DNA from: Timema cristinae
Lineage: Eukaryota; Arthropoda; Insecta; Phasmatodea; Timematidae
Length of the DNA stretch: 64,000 bases
Direction of reading: 5' to 3'
Assembly: GCA_039000515.1 (NCBI GenBank)
Contig: JBCFYV010011135.1
Location: 6,061,209-6,125,208 of the forward strand
How positions within the stretch are numbered: the stretch's first letter is position 1; every line of letters starts with the position of its first letter. The translations under genes and the position numbers were made by a program. Positions 1 to 11,690 of this stretch are shown here, in pieces. The notes beneath the pieces were generated by a model that saw only the letters and a program-made list of their open reading frames with translations, was not told the DNA's origin and did no database searches.

Positions 1-1785
1 GTATTTATCTAGTTTTTTGATCTAAAAATAATTTTACTGTAGTTTATAAATAACAAATATTTGAAATTTGCTTAAAATATTTGAACAATATTTTTGGAAA
101 TAAATATATATATATTGTGATTAACAATATGATGTGTTTGTTTTTATGAGGAAAGCTCACTTAAGGGTAGTTTACTAAAACCTATTTTTGATCATTTTCT
201 TCCAAGCTACAATAGTACACAATATGAGAAAATTTATGCGAATATGTCGTAGCCTTTATTTAGTTAGTAATTTGTTTGGTCAATTTTTTTTACCGGAGTA
301 GTTAACTATTTAAATATCAATTATTTGTGGGATTATCCTTTAATTAATTATTATCTTTATGTATGTTAGCTATTTGTGTAGCTATTTCAAATAAAAACCT
401 AGATTTTAATTTAGCATTAGTAGGTTGGTAATGGCAATATAATTAATAAATTTTATGTAGCAATAACATATAGATTTGTATTTAATTCATTTAGAAATGC
501 CCTCTAATTAAATAGTAGTTAATTTGTTGTGGATTTATTTTTTATTTTAATTTTCGTTCTTTATGAAGTTATGAACACTTCTTTTACTTTGAATTGTAGT
601 AGTTTTACCTTGACGGATTTCTTTATTACCCTAATTATAGGTTACACCAATGTATAATTATGTAAATTAACCTTGCTATATTACCCGGTAACGAAGAATA
701 CGTGTCTACATCATAGAGGTAGGAGTGAGTAAGGCAAAATTTAGATTACAAGTACCAGAGTTTCTGTTAAGAGTGATCTGAAAACAATTTATTAACAACT
801 GTCATGAGTAAATTTAACTGGACTCCAACCCCGACCACCTTAATACCATTAAACCAGACAACGTAAGGCCTACTTTAATCTATTTTCCTAAATTAAGGGT
901 GATACATATCAGTGTATGTCTACATGAATTTAGATATTGGTACGCACACATAAATTATTTTATACGCCATTGTTATGTAAATTTAAGATTATCTTAAACA
1001 ATATTTACATGTATAATTAATAACAGTTTAGTGATTTTGCTTTTGCTTTTAGGGTAACCATCACAAAAGAAGTATTTTGTTGTAAAATATCACTCACTTT
1101 ATTATTCAATTTGAAATAGTAGAAAGAACAATAATTACTGTCGATGTTACAGGATTGTGAACAATTTTAGAAATATCATAAAACTATCCGGCACAACTTT
1201 TGATATCTATATTCAGACAAGACCACTAACATTATTTATTTTTCAAGAATACCCGATGGTTTTAAGTTTGAATTTTAAGCCGCAAATGACTTTCTGTTAA
1301 GTTAATTTTTAGGCTAAATGATCTTAGAACAAACTAATTTTGGTCGAATAAGATTTATCATTAATTATTTGTCACTTGATCTTCATTTTAGGAAAAGTGG
1401 CATTATACAACATTAATTTTTAATACCTAATATTTTAGGTCACATGATTGGGCTAATGATTTCCTGTGATGTTAATTTTAGACTTAATCATTTTAGTAAA
1501 ACTTATTTAGGGTGAAATCAGTTTTAGGCCAAATGACTTTAGTCTGACATTTTTTCTCGGATCCCGCCCAAGTGACTTGCTGTGAAGTTAAACTTCAGGC
1601 TAAATAAACCTAGGCCAAGTTATTTTGGGCCTACCACTACATCCTAAAAACCTTGCCCTCATTTCAAATAATAACGTTGGCAGAATTAGACTTTTATATT
1701 AGCATTAAAACAAATGCACTGGATTTAAAAAGCCATTTGAAGGATTCCCAAATGAAAATTATCTTACACTCGTTGAGGTAGGGGT
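1..1785. other. AT-rich DNA, nothing recognised
   Basis: Strongly AT-rich sequence with frequent stops in every frame. I see no repeat family shared with the rest of the window and no coding signal. Confidence 0.6.
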
Positions 1786-1920
1786 GCAAAACGCTATCCT
1801 TGAGGGAACAACAATGCAACAAAAAATAAATAAAAAAGTTAGTATATTCATATTTTTAAATTAAGAGAAGCTACATCATTTATCACATTTAAAAATCATA
1901 TAATATTGGGCTTGTTGGCA
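1786..1920. repeat. Flanking segment duplicated at 2025-2145
   Basis: This stretch contains 'caacaatgcaacaaaaaata', a poly-A/T section and 'taacaacattgtgtacattc'. The same order recurs at about 2025-2145, after one or two minisatellite units. Flank plus the first unit were therefore duplicated together, before or during growth of the 77-bp array. The two copies differ by several small indels. Confidence 0.6.
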
Positions 1921-3592
1921 TAACAACATTGTGTACATTCTTCCAACACCTGTTGAGACCCTGGATATTCCCTAACCTGTGACACCACGCACCACCATAA
2001 CAACATTGGACATTTCTTACACCGTTGAGTAGGAATTCCTATGTGGAACCACAATGCAACAAAAATAAATAACAAATTGTGACATTTTTAAATTAGAGAA
2101 CACCGATATCCTTTTAAACCTGTGAATTGGCTTGTCATAACAACATTGTGTACATTCTTCCAACACCGTTGAGACCCTGGATATTCCCTAACCTGTGACA
2201 CCACGCACCACCATAACAACATTGTGGACATTCTTCCAACACCCGTTGAAACCCTGGATATCCTTAACCTGTGACACCACGCACCACCATAACAACATTG
2301 TGGACATTCTTCCAACACCCGTTGAGACCCTGGATATTCCCTAACCTGTGACACCACGCACCACCATAACAACATTGTGGACATTCTTCCAACACCCGTT
2401 GAAACCCTGGATATCCTAACCTGTGACACCACGCACCACCATAACAACATTGTGGACATTCTTCCAACACCCGTTGAACCCTGGATATTCCTTAACCTGT
2501 GACACCACGCACCACCATAACAACATTGTGGACATTCTTCCAACACCCGTTGAAACCCTGGATATTCCTTAACCTGTGACACCACGCACCACCATAACAA
2601 CATTGTGGACATTCTTCCAACACCCGTTGAAACCCTGGATAGTCCTAACCTGTGACACCACGCACCACCATAACAACATTGTGGACATTCTTCCAACACC
2701 CGTTGAACCCTGGATATTCCCTTAACCTGTGACACCACGCACCACCATAACAACATTGTGGACATTCTTCCAACACCCGTTGAGACCCTGGATATCCCCT
2801 AACCTGTGACACCACGCACCACCATAACAACATTGTGGACATTCTTCCAACACCCGTTGAACCCTGGATAGTCCCTAACCTGTGACACCACGCACCACCA
2901 TAACAACATTGTGGACATTCTTCCAACACCCGTTGAAACCCTGGATAGTCCTTAACCTGTGACACCACGCACCACCATAACAACATTGTGGACATTCTTC
3001 CAACACCCGTTGAAACCCTGGATAGTCCTTAACCTGTGACACCACGCACCACCATAACAACATTGTGGACATTCTTCCAACACCCGTTGAAACCCTGGAT
3101 ATTCCTAACCTGTGACACCACGCACCACCATAACAACATTGTGGACATTCTTCCAACACCCGTTGAAACCCTGGATAGTCCTTAACCTGTGACACCACGC
3201 ACCACCATAACAACATTGTGGACATTCTTCCAACACCCGTTGAAACCCTGGATAGTCCTTAACCTGTGACACCACGCACCACCATAACAACATTGTGGAC
3301 ATTCTTCCAACACCCGTTGAAACCCTGGATATTCCCTAACCTGTGACACCACGCACCACCATAACAACATTGTGGACATTCTTCCAACACCCGTTGAAAC
3401 CCTGGATAGTCCTTAACCTGTGACACCACGCACCACCATAACAACATTGTGGACATTCTTCCAACACCCGTTGAAACCCTGGATAGTCCTTAACCTGTGA
3501 CACCACGCACCACCATAACAACATTGTGGACATTCTTCCAACACCCGTTGAAACCCTGGATAGTCCTTAACCTGTGACACTACGCACCACCA
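1921..3592. repeat. 77-bp minisatellite, about 20 units
   Basis: Tandem units of 77 bp (some 75-78), each holding 'acctgtgacaccacgcacca', then 'ccataacaacattgtggac', 'attcttccaacacccgttga' and 'accctggata'. Units differ mainly at one short variable spot after 'ctggata' (ttcc, gtcc, tcc, with or without an extra t) and by gttgaaacc versus gttgagacc. The right half is nearly perfectly homogeneous; the left edge is interrupted at about 2000-2145 by a second copy of the flank. Because 77 is not a multiple of 3, the overlapping frames on the minus strand step by 77 bases and are artefacts of the array, not genes. The last unit decays at 3585-3592. Confidence 0.95.
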
Positions 3593-3645
3593 TAAGCAGT
3601 TCTTACTTAGGACACATCTTTACAGAAAATATACGACTTTATTTT

Positions 3646-3893
3646 AGCACAACGTCTTACTACCCGTTTGGATTTTACGCCTATGTACTATCTCCACTAA
3701 AGGCTTAGGAATGAGGAAGGCTAAATTTAAATGAAGTGTACACGCATTTGCTTGGAGGGGGAGTGGACGCCCACTTAAGAATATTCAACTCCAATACACC
3801 TAACCGAAACTCGAATCTTGATTTCGGCATCATCGGCAGTCTAGTTTGTTGAGAAAGTAACGTCTTAAACCCTGCGAACACTGTAGAGAGCTT
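3646..3893 (-). mobile_element. SINE family 1, reverse orientation
   Basis: On the plus strand it starts with the family's 3' tail (gcacaacgtcttactaccc, then a 'tttggatttta' version of the usual cgggttata), continues through the 'gtacacgcatttgcttggag' core and ends in the tRNA-like head, read in reverse. The copy is diverged. The family consensus is clearest at 32846-33110. Confidence 0.85.
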
Positions 3894-5140
3894 TCAATAT
3901 GATTTGCTTGTTACTAAAGGTGTGAACACACTGCCTTTACGTCTGGTGAGCTCATGTGACTGTACACAGTAATAATATGACGTGACGTGCTGTACAGCTC
4001 ACTATATGCGCTCTCTTTTCAGAAATAGGTTTCCTATAGCAAGTGTAAAGTTCTTCAGTATTTGAATAGATATAGAGAATAGAGGACCAAGAAATTGTTC
4101 TGAATTTGAAGAAGAATTGGAAAATGTTTCTTCGGTATTAGTGGCTACCCCAGTGGCTCATATGAAAAGGTTGTGGTTGCATCAAATAGATTTGAAAAGG
4201 AAGGAGAAAAGTCGAGTTTCATAATCTGTTTAAGGAACTTCAAGAACATTCAAGTTGATATGAAATATACTTTAGGTTGACGACGGGAGAAATTAAATTC
4301 TTAGATTGTCTTATAGTCTCGTGACTTGGCGTCGTAAAGAAAAGCTCGAATACGAAATTTTCAATAAGCATTACCTTAATACTTAACGATTTTCACCACT
4401 CTGACCGCCAAGAAAACAATACGACTTGTTCATTTATCCAACGTACTCACTGCTCACGAAATGTGTGTAGCCACAGAAATATCGAGAGCACATGTGGGAA
4501 TGATAAGACATGAGACTACTTAATCTCACTTGATGTGTGTGTGTGTGTGTGTGTGTAGTGACCTCAGAAAGAATGCGAAGGACTTCATTCAAATAGAAGA
4601 CTGCTGCTCAAATTTCGGGCCCTCACGAGGCGAGATGGCAGTATATCCCCATCTTGATTGGTCGACGGTAGAGTATATCATATTGTGTTCAGGGGCCAGG
4701 TGTTAGTTAGTATTAATTAGGTGTCTTACCAATAAGTTTTCTTTAACACCGAGTGATTTGATAATTAATTAGTAGGATGCGTGAGTTACGTAATTCACGG
4801 TAAATAAAATTTAAAATTAATTTGGACCTTTCACAACATGGAGCCGCATTATCAAATAATAACAAACTGAGCTAAGGTTTCGGATAAGTTAACTGTACAA
4901 GCATTTGTTTTATTCCATATTTTATTATTGGTGTATCCTTTGATGAGAGTCCTTGAGTTTACAAGCGCCTCACCACAGTCCGGACTGGAGGTTTATTCCC
5001 AAGACGTGAAGGTGTAAGTCTACACACCTGTCATGAATGTGTTGTGTCACTTTTATAGTTTGATAAGCTATGGAGGAATTCAATAAACAAATATTGTTTA
5101 GTTGATGCTATATTTATTTGGCACATGATGTCTTATTATT
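3894..5140. other. Unassigned sequence with a (TG)n tract
   Basis: The only clear landmark is a (TG)n microsatellite at about 4534-4556. A short lysine- and glutamate-rich reading at 4085-4250 has no start, splice sites or family I recognise. The rest is AT-rich and unassigned. Confidence 0.5.
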
Positions 5141-5290
5141 CCACTTCGGTGACCGCATGATCTACGGAGATAGTCTCGCAGTAGAACAAACTACTGATGA
5201 TGGGGAGATCCAAGTTATAATATCTGTTGGGTGTACTGAGGGGGGTTTTCAAAAATAGTTCTCCATGCAAATGCGCAGCATATTTAGTAC
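5141..5290 (+). mobile_element. SINE family 1, 5' part
   Basis: Begins with the family head 'ccacttcggtgaccgcatga', continues through the 'actgatgatggggagatcc' segment and the 'gggtgtactgaggg' stretch, and ends near 'ctccatgcaaatgcgcagca'. The 3' tail is missing, so the copy is truncated or has decayed. Confidence 0.75.
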
Positions 5291-6715
5291 ATGAGCGTAT
5301 AACCCTATTACCCTGTCAGCCAACATGCTCACTCGCTTGTGCGAAGACAAACGCAAGACATATTTGTCAATATTTTGCTGAAACTCGACAATGGAGTTTT
5401 CGCAAAGTGCGAAGGCAAAGCATTCTTAAATAGCTTCCGATGTGCGTTGTGGTAAAGGATATTCAGTAATTAGTGCAGTTTATTTATTTCATTACTCGTC
5501 TTATTTAAAACAAACCTATTTAGTGGTTCCAGGAGCAAGCTTTTCTAGCTTCAAAAATTAATTGTATTATAAACGTAATAATTGTATTTTGGAGCTGTTA
5601 AACCTGCCATGCCACACTTACATGTCCATAAGCACTCTCCCTGTCTATTTTATAAATACCCTTAGTCTATTAGGCTTACTCATGTATGCTATTCAATTAA
5701 ACTTTGGGCACTCATAGTCTTTCTGAGAAACTCGAACTCACCTATACTGTGTAATAATACCCTCTTAGAGATAAACTATGTACACAACTTTATCCTAGAT
5801 GTGACTGTAATGACAGGTTGCACTACAGGAAATGAGCCGTAGTACGAAAAACACCCATGAGTGTATAAGACATGCCCTTCCAGAAAAAAAAAATGCATGC
5901 ATTTTTTCATCAAGGTTTTCTTTGTGATGCCCATCAACAGAACGAGAGGACAAAGCCTGAAGGTGGCAGGCGTTGAACCACGCTGCAAGTGTTTCTCACA
6001 AGGACAATTATAGGTGATTTGTTTCCGTGGTGTTTCTAGCAACAACCTGTAACTGTTCGTTCCTAGTAATAAAGCCACTAACGTCGATTAAAATGAGACC
6101 TTGCCGTACATTTTTGTCACTTTATTTTCTTAAATTATTATAAATATTCTGTGTTTCTAAACTTAAAACAAAAATAGTTAGCCACATATCTTTTTTGGTT
6201 CTGAAGCTACAGTATCTATCAACTCCAATGTTCTCATCATAGTTATCTCTACATAATACGTTGCGTGATATCTTCTCTGTAAGGAAATTTTAAAACTCTA
6301 GTATTAGAAATGTATTATTTTAACAAACATATTTTTTTAAACTGACATTAACGCAAGTGAAGCTTCTGGAAAAAACAAGCTTCTAATTGATTAAACATTT
6401 CTATTATAGTTAGTTTTTCCTGCCATGTAATTAGGTCATTAGCTGAGAATAGGCTACAACGACTACAATATTGCAGGGATCTACAACACACTTGTAATTT
6501 GGACAAGGAAGAAAGTTGACTTAAGGGATTTTTCGCTTGCGTGTGATGACTAGTGTATTGTTAATTTTACATGTGAAGTTGATTTATTCACATATTAAAG
6601 AAAAAAAAGCACTTTAGTCATTATGTTGGTGTAAATGGAGTCAGTGTTTAAATATAATTTAAACTTTCATACATCTTTAAAGTAAATTTGAGTATATAAT
6701 AAATTTAATACAGTT
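5291..6715. other. AT-rich DNA, nothing recognised
   Basis: Frames of up to about 100 residues occur on both strands, but none has a recognisable motif and all look like chance. No repeat seen elsewhere in the window is present. Confidence 0.5.
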
Positions 6716-6800
6716 TAAAAACGACATCTTGTATCGGGATTGAAGCCAGAAACGCTGGCTTAACGCTCCGATGCTCTAACACTGATCTATCAAGAATTCA
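6716..6800 (-). repeat. tRNA-like SINE head (other family)
   Basis: Read in reverse it gives 'tagatcagtgttagagcatc', a box-A-like string, followed by 'tctggcttcaatcccgatac', a box-B-like string, about 30 bases apart. This is the layout of an RNA polymerase III internal promoter from a tRNA. There is no closed acceptor stem, so it is read as a SINE head rather than a tRNA gene. Confidence 0.4.
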
Positions 6801-7407
6801 TCCCGTACATAGGGTCAACCATCACTCGTTAATTAATACAACTTAAGGCAGAATATGTAATGGACATGTGTGATCTCAGCTACTTAGAGCTATCAGAAAC
6901 ACGGTAAATGATGACTTAGGCTGATTAGGGTAATTATATATAGTTAGAGCAAGACAATAAATTTATATTTTGAGTTTTAGCTGTTAACAGGTAACCATTT
7001 AAATACCGAAACAGGTTACCATGAAGTAATTCCAGCATCCTTTAAAATTCTGGATTCAAAAAGGAGTACTGGGACAAGGAAACAGATAAGACTTAGATTA
7101 TTACTTAATCTAAATTGGTTTGGCAAATGCTAACCTCAAAATTCAACAATTTTTATGTTTTCTGCTATATAACATATTTAAACTCAAAACATTATTTTGT
7201 TCATAACATTTTAGGGCTCAAATTCCGGTTTAAATGTAATTTATCTACCCCTATAATCACTTGAAAACTAATGAATTAATATACTTAAGAGAACGTATCA
7301 ATAGAATAATATGTAAAACTCAGAATAAACAAAACAAATTTTTCACTGGTTGTGATAGGTCGAAAATAAATTTAAGGTGCTTGAAAATGAAGTACCTAGA
7401 AAACTAT
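6801..7407. other. AT-rich DNA, nothing recognised
   Basis: No coding signal and no repeat shared with other parts of the window. Confidence 0.5.
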
Positions 7408-7410
7408 TTG

Positions 7411-8210
7411 GGGCCGGTCTTATGACTAGTAGATAAATATTGCTATCGGGAGGTTGAAGTTAGCGACCAGATAAAGATAATCAGCTACTTTAATATTTTA
7501 CGCATATTATGAACTGAATATATCTGCCGGATAGCTATCTGAAGGATAATATAATTTTATGCAGAAAACGCAAGGTCGGTACTGGTTTTACTGGTGCACG
7601 CATGTGCGCATGCGTATAAGCCCTTCTGCAACCGCTACTACCTAGAACGTGACTACAACGCTCAACATTTGTCAAACAATGGCAGCTATACGAGTGCGAA
7701 TAAGAATATGGCGTCACGTGAGTGCAGAATCTAAGTTGTCTTACAAGTACTAAGTTCGGTGACTGCCAAAATGTGGGCAATAGTTGGATACAACGTTTAC
7801 AAAATTTCATTTATTGTACTCACATTTTGATAATTTGTTCTTATTTAAATATATCTCTACAAATAGCGTGTCAATTTTTGTAAAAGTGTGAATTAAATGT
7901 TCTAACTTGATATAGTTAGAGCCTGGGCCTGTGCCTACTAAACACGTGAATCAAGATTTTAACCTAAAAACAGATTCTTATAGGCGAAACCTCATTTAAA
8001 ACAACGCGTCACTATGGAAACAACCATTTTAACTTTCAGATAAAAGTTATCAGGTACTTAAACCTCCCGATAAAAATGTGATGGATAAATACATTTTATC
8101 TGGTAGATAAATGCTATCTGGCAGCCATAAAACGCGCTTTTAACTTATCGACCAGATATAAATATTTATCTGCCAGATTAATATCTATCCAAGAGTCATA
8201 AGACCGGCCC
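7411..8210. mobile_element. Non-autonomous DNA transposon (MITE), PIF/Harbinger-like
   Basis: The ends are inverted repeats: the left end reads 'gggccggtcttatgact' and the right end is its exact reverse complement (agtcataagaccggccc). The flanking trinucleotides are ttg on the left and tta on the right, a diverged form of the TTA/TAA target duplication of PIF/Harbinger elements. Subterminal motifs of the type 'atctggcagata', 'tagataaat' and 'gaccagata' recur in both orientations inside each end, as expected for transposase binding sites. The roughly 800-bp interior has no open frame with a DDE transposase signature, so it would need a partner element. Superfamily assignment rests on the end sequence and the 3-bp duplication only; a hAT or other origin is possible. 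Confidence 0.75.
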
Positions 8211-8299
8211 TTAGTCCAAAAAAAGATTAAGGCAATCGAGATCAGAGGAGGTTACATAATGATGAGTTAAACTCTGCCCTCATCGCCAAGGTCTGTTAA

Positions 8300-8355
8300 T
8301 GTAGTCAAATATTGCAACTACGGTGGGCAGGACATGCAGCGCCAATGCAAGAAAC

Positions 8356-8357
<2 letters not shown>
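8300..8357 (+). pseudogene. LINE ORF2 C-terminal fragment, left part
   Basis: The plus strand encodes [13 protein letters not shown] at 8318-8355. This matches the conserved 'WAGHVARM(E)ET' segment near the C-terminus of endonuclease/reverse-transcriptase proteins of insect LINEs. The same segment occurs at 56195-56240 in this window. It is cut by the SINE that follows and resumes at 8632. Confidence 0.65.
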
Positions 8358-8390
<33 letters not shown>

Positions 8391-8631
8391 TTAACACCGC
8401 GTCTTACTACCCGTTCGGGTTATACGCTTTAAGTACTAATTACGCTAATAGATTAGGAATTGGGAAGGTTGAATTAGAGGAAGTGAGCCCGCATTTGCGT
8501 GGAGGGAGAGTGGAAAACCATTTAGGAAAAAAAACCTCAGTTCACCCGACCGAGATTCGAACCTCGATCTCCCCGCCCTCAGCAGTCGAGCTCAACACGA
8601 CTAGCGCGTTAGTCAACTACGCCATGCAAGA
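8345..8631 (-). mobile_element. SINE family 1 nested in a LINE, with target duplication
   Basis: A good family-1 copy in reverse: an (aat)n tail at 8358-8393, then 'caccgcgtcttactacccgt', the core and the tRNA-like head with 'gaccgagattcgaacctcga' (box B reversed). The 8-base duplication 'atgcaaga' sits at 8345-8352 and 8624-8631, so this is a genuine insertion. It interrupts the LINE C-terminal coding remnant, dating it as younger than that LINE. Its plus-strand reading gives the peptide [14 protein letters not shown] and [11 protein letters not shown], which I remember from Timema gene predictions. That reading is antisense to the SINE and is not a gene. Confidence 0.9.
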
Positions 8632-8885
8632 TATTAGAACCTGAGTAAAGTTACTGACCGATAAACCTAATGGTAAGATACCACTGGTAAGAGCAAGAGG
8701 CAGATGAGAGGATAGCATTAGAATTAACCTGAAATTGATAGAATATAATGAGGTGGACTGGATATAGCTAGCTTAAAATAGGGTGTAATGTGATGGACTG
8801 GATATAACCACCTCTTGATAGGGATAGTGTGTAGTGAGGTGGACTGGATAGAACTAGCTCAAGACAAGGATAGGGTGTACAATTA
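8632..8885 (+). pseudogene. LINE 3' end with 46-bp tandem units
   Basis: The LINE C-terminal remnant continues after the SINE with degenerate codons of the 'GRPR.RWEDNIRMDL.EIGCNEVDWI.LAQDRDR' type. The segment 'aggtggactggatagaacta' plus flanks occurs about three times in tandem with a period near 46 bp, where a standard element (compare 56330-56400) has it once. Several stops show that it is dead. Confidence 0.7.
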
Positions 8886-8965
8886 TTGCATGAGGATAGA
8901 AAAATTAATCAATTTTTAAGATCCTAATGTCATAGAGTAAGTAAGAAGATATTGACACAATTTAA

Positions 8966-8967
8966 AA

Positions 8968-9008
<41 letters not shown>
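8966..9008. repeat. (TA)n microsatellite
   Basis: An almost perfect run of alternating ta, flanked by AT-rich sequence. Confidence 0.95.
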
Positions 9009-9011
<3 letters not shown>

Positions 9012-10540
9012 TAAATTAACTTAGTAAGATACACAAAATTGTGTCATTGATTTTTTCAAAATAAAATTGGTTTGTTGAAATTAAGAGATAAAAAGGGCAG
9101 AAAAGTAGAGAGGAAGAATTTAGCTCGCTTGCTGGAAAAAAAATCTATTAAAAAAAATCCGATATTCGTTTCTCCATTGTCGTTGTAATTTAATAAAGGC
9201 ACTATTAACTTTATTTTTCTCCTTTTAATAATCCAGCCGAGTTGAACAGTCTCAACTTGAAGACGCGCCTTCACCTTAGTGACAATTATTTTTTTAATGC
9301 ATTATTTACGAGAGACACTTTAAAGTGATGTTGTTATGTCTTGAATTTGAGAAAGAATGCGAATTTCTTAAAAGGGCATTGTATAAATAGATTACTTCTC
9401 AGCTATCACAAAAAACAACAAGATGAATTTATTTGGACTACTAAAAAAATATACGTTTGTATAAAATTATTGATGAGGAATAAATAATGTTTAAAAATAT
9501 AGATTTTTATTCTAAAAACTCAAATTAAAATATATTTTTAATCATTTGTATTAAATTGTGTTACAAAGTAAATTAAGATTTTATTTTATGTGAAATTTGT
9601 AAGATAAATATAGGAGGAGTCCTATATAAATTTCAAATCGAATATAAATAATATTATTTAACAAATCAATGACTTAATATTCTAATGGTTGGTTACATTG
9701 TTGGTAAGCCTAATTTTAAGCGAAGCAATAATCGTATTTAATTCCGGATGGAAGTAATGAGAGCATCCTAACATAAATAAATTATTTCCCCTTCCTCGTC
9801 TAACTAAATGTCGGAAAAGCTACGTTCAACCACTACCCTCATTCTCATCCATATATATTTGGAGACTATAACATTCTTCCAATGTGTCGTTCATTGACAG
9901 AAATTAAATATTTACTTTATTTTGTATTTAAATTAAATAATTTGTTATATTTCCATCATTTTATTCTCTGTATCAAGCCCTGCACAACTTTTTTTCTTTT
10001 AAAAATGGGCTGTAGCCCACACTGATGAGCATGCAATCCATGCGCCAAGCTCATCAGATAAGAAATGATTGGCATGATAATACAATTCTCTTCTGTTCAA
10101 TTTAAAGTGAATTGCATCATGCTTTATTTTTTTGTCTGAAATTAAAATGGGTATAAATTTATTGGTTATTAAAATTAGATCTGGCAAAGAATAAGTCATG
10201 TTACTTATCAGGTTAAACTGAGCCTTATCAAGCAGTCAAATTGCCATGAATTAAAATGCGATTTAAAATTATATTTACAAATGTTTCTTATTGTTATCAT
10301 CCCAAATGGTTACAGGGAATAGGTCTTGAGCGCAATTCCCTTTGGATTGTCTGCTTTCCTGTTGTGTTAGAAAGAAAAACAAGTGACAGTACGTAGCGTG
10401 ACTAGATCTTACTCGAGTAATGGTATTGCCTTTTACAATAAATCAGAAACAAGAAAATAAGTAAACCGTATCGCAAAAAATACTAACTTTCTTGTGCATT
10501 TGATATCATTATTTGTTTGGTTTATATGTTTAAACTCATA
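9009..10540. other. AT-rich DNA, nothing recognised
   Basis: Two frames of 66-72 residues on the minus strand are rich in AT-driven residues (K, I, L, F, N) and show no motif. No shared repeat was seen. Confidence 0.5.
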
Positions 10541-10544
10541 GGCT

Positions 10545-10740
10545 ATAGTGACTTAAGATGTGGAGGTGGGGCTGATAAAGTATGTTTTATAGGAAATGTA
10601 CCCGCATCCACATGGAGAGCGGATGACAAAACCACATTGATATTTCACAAGTGGTTAACCATCTACCTTGCTCCGAGCCAAGATTTGAACCATCACCTTC
10701 CCGTTACGAGCACTATGTACTATTTTTACGAGCGTGACGT
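10545..10740 (-). mobile_element. Diverged SINE related to family 1
   Basis: Read in reverse it has a box-B-like 'ggttcaaatcttggctcgg', then 'tccatgtggatgcgggtac' and 'atttcctataaa', which match the middle of family 1. Tail and head are poorly preserved. The 91-residue plus-strand frame across it is the antisense of the SINE. Confidence 0.55.
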
Positions 10741-10854
10741 CTTGTACTATGTGAACACCAATGGGAGTGTGATTGTGAATTATTGCGAATAAAGACCTCA
10801 ATTTAAAAAATATATTCACCAACATCTCGGAAACTATTTCTATAGTAAAAAAAA

Positions 10855-11135
10855 TGGTGACCTGGTGATCTAGGAGTAAGGTGTTGGATTTATGTACTGG
10901 GGTCCGGGTTCAATCCTCAGTCCTGGCACAGATTTATCTGATTGCCAAACCCTTCCTTCACCTCTGACAACACGTGTATTAATAACAACTTGTGAATGTG
11001 GGGAATGTTAGGCCTCCACCGTGGTTCGGGTTCCACGTTAAACTGTAGGTCCTTCATTTCATCTCTCAATCACACTAACATTACACATTAGCATAAGTGT
11101 GTATAACTCAAACAGGTAATAATAATAATAATAAT
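10855..11135 (+). mobile_element. SINE family 2, full-length copy
   Basis: The tRNA-derived head reads 'tgacctggtgatctaggagt' (box A) and 'ggtccgggttcaatcctcag' (box B). The body contains 'cacagatttatctgattgcc' and 'ttcgggttccacgttaaact'. The tail ends 'gtataactcaaacagg' plus (taa)n. The head resembles tRNAs with a TGGTCTAGTGGTAAGG-type box A. Three other copies in this window are in reverse orientation. The 3' tail (gcgtataacccgaacgggta type) is shared with family 1, although the heads differ. Confidence 0.9.
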
Positions 11136-11439
11136 TTAGTAAAACACATTCTAACTAAAATTCCTTTATTTATAATAGTAGGCACTACAACTTTGCAATC
11201 ATCATTTATTTCGTATTTCTTATTTTTGCCGAGACAATATCAAAAATTTTCTTCTCATCTAAGATGTTCTGAAGGTAGCTTTAATGGGAAATTTAGAATT
11301 ATTGCTATCTCGTTTGTAATGTTAAATAGTGCCTGCATTATAAATATAATTAAAGTTGTTAGAGCTAATACTGATTAAATAAATTTTGTCTCTCTTCACC
11401 CTTCATTTTAAAGTTAGGTAGATAATTCCAGAAAACAAT
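11136..11439. other. AT-rich DNA, nothing recognised
   Basis: A 93-residue frame starts inside the SINE tail and runs into this stretch. It has no motif and is taken as chance. Confidence 0.5.
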
Positions 11440-11690
11440 GTGACTAACCTTATCAAAACCTTACATGTCAAATTTTAGCCTGATAGATAAAATGATTTCG
11501 GCTTTAATCGTCGTAGAAGAGAGACAGATGGCATTGTAAAACATACTTAGTCCCAGCAGCAGAGAGAAAGACGACATTGCAAAACCCTTTTTCGGGTTCA
11601 GGAGGTCATAAAACTTCAACATTCATCAACATCTCGAGTTTAATTTTTTCGCTGATCAAAATACTTTCTCCATCCGAGGGGTGAAGGAAA
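11440..11690 (+). repeat. Dispersed repeat family E
   Basis: Ends with 'catctcgagtttaatttttt' and 'gatcaaaatactttctc', shared with copies at 24410-24640 and 35275-35395 (same strand) and 28628-28760 (reverse). A 'ggtcataaaacttcaac' segment (ggtcatgaaacgtcaag in the others) precedes it. The family is non-coding here and its class is unknown. Confidence 0.6.

Noticed and set aside
2088..3533. Many overlapping minus-strand frames encoding cysteine- and tryptophan-containing repeats
   Set aside because: They are translations of the 77-bp minisatellite, shift by 77 bases each, and disappear with the array.
1921..3592. CRISPR-like array
   Set aside because: The units are contiguous with no unique spacers, and the genome is eukaryotic.
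4085..4290. Lysine-rich reading that might be a transposase fragment
   Set aside because: Only short pieces in changing frames, no conserved motif and no terminal repeats nearby.
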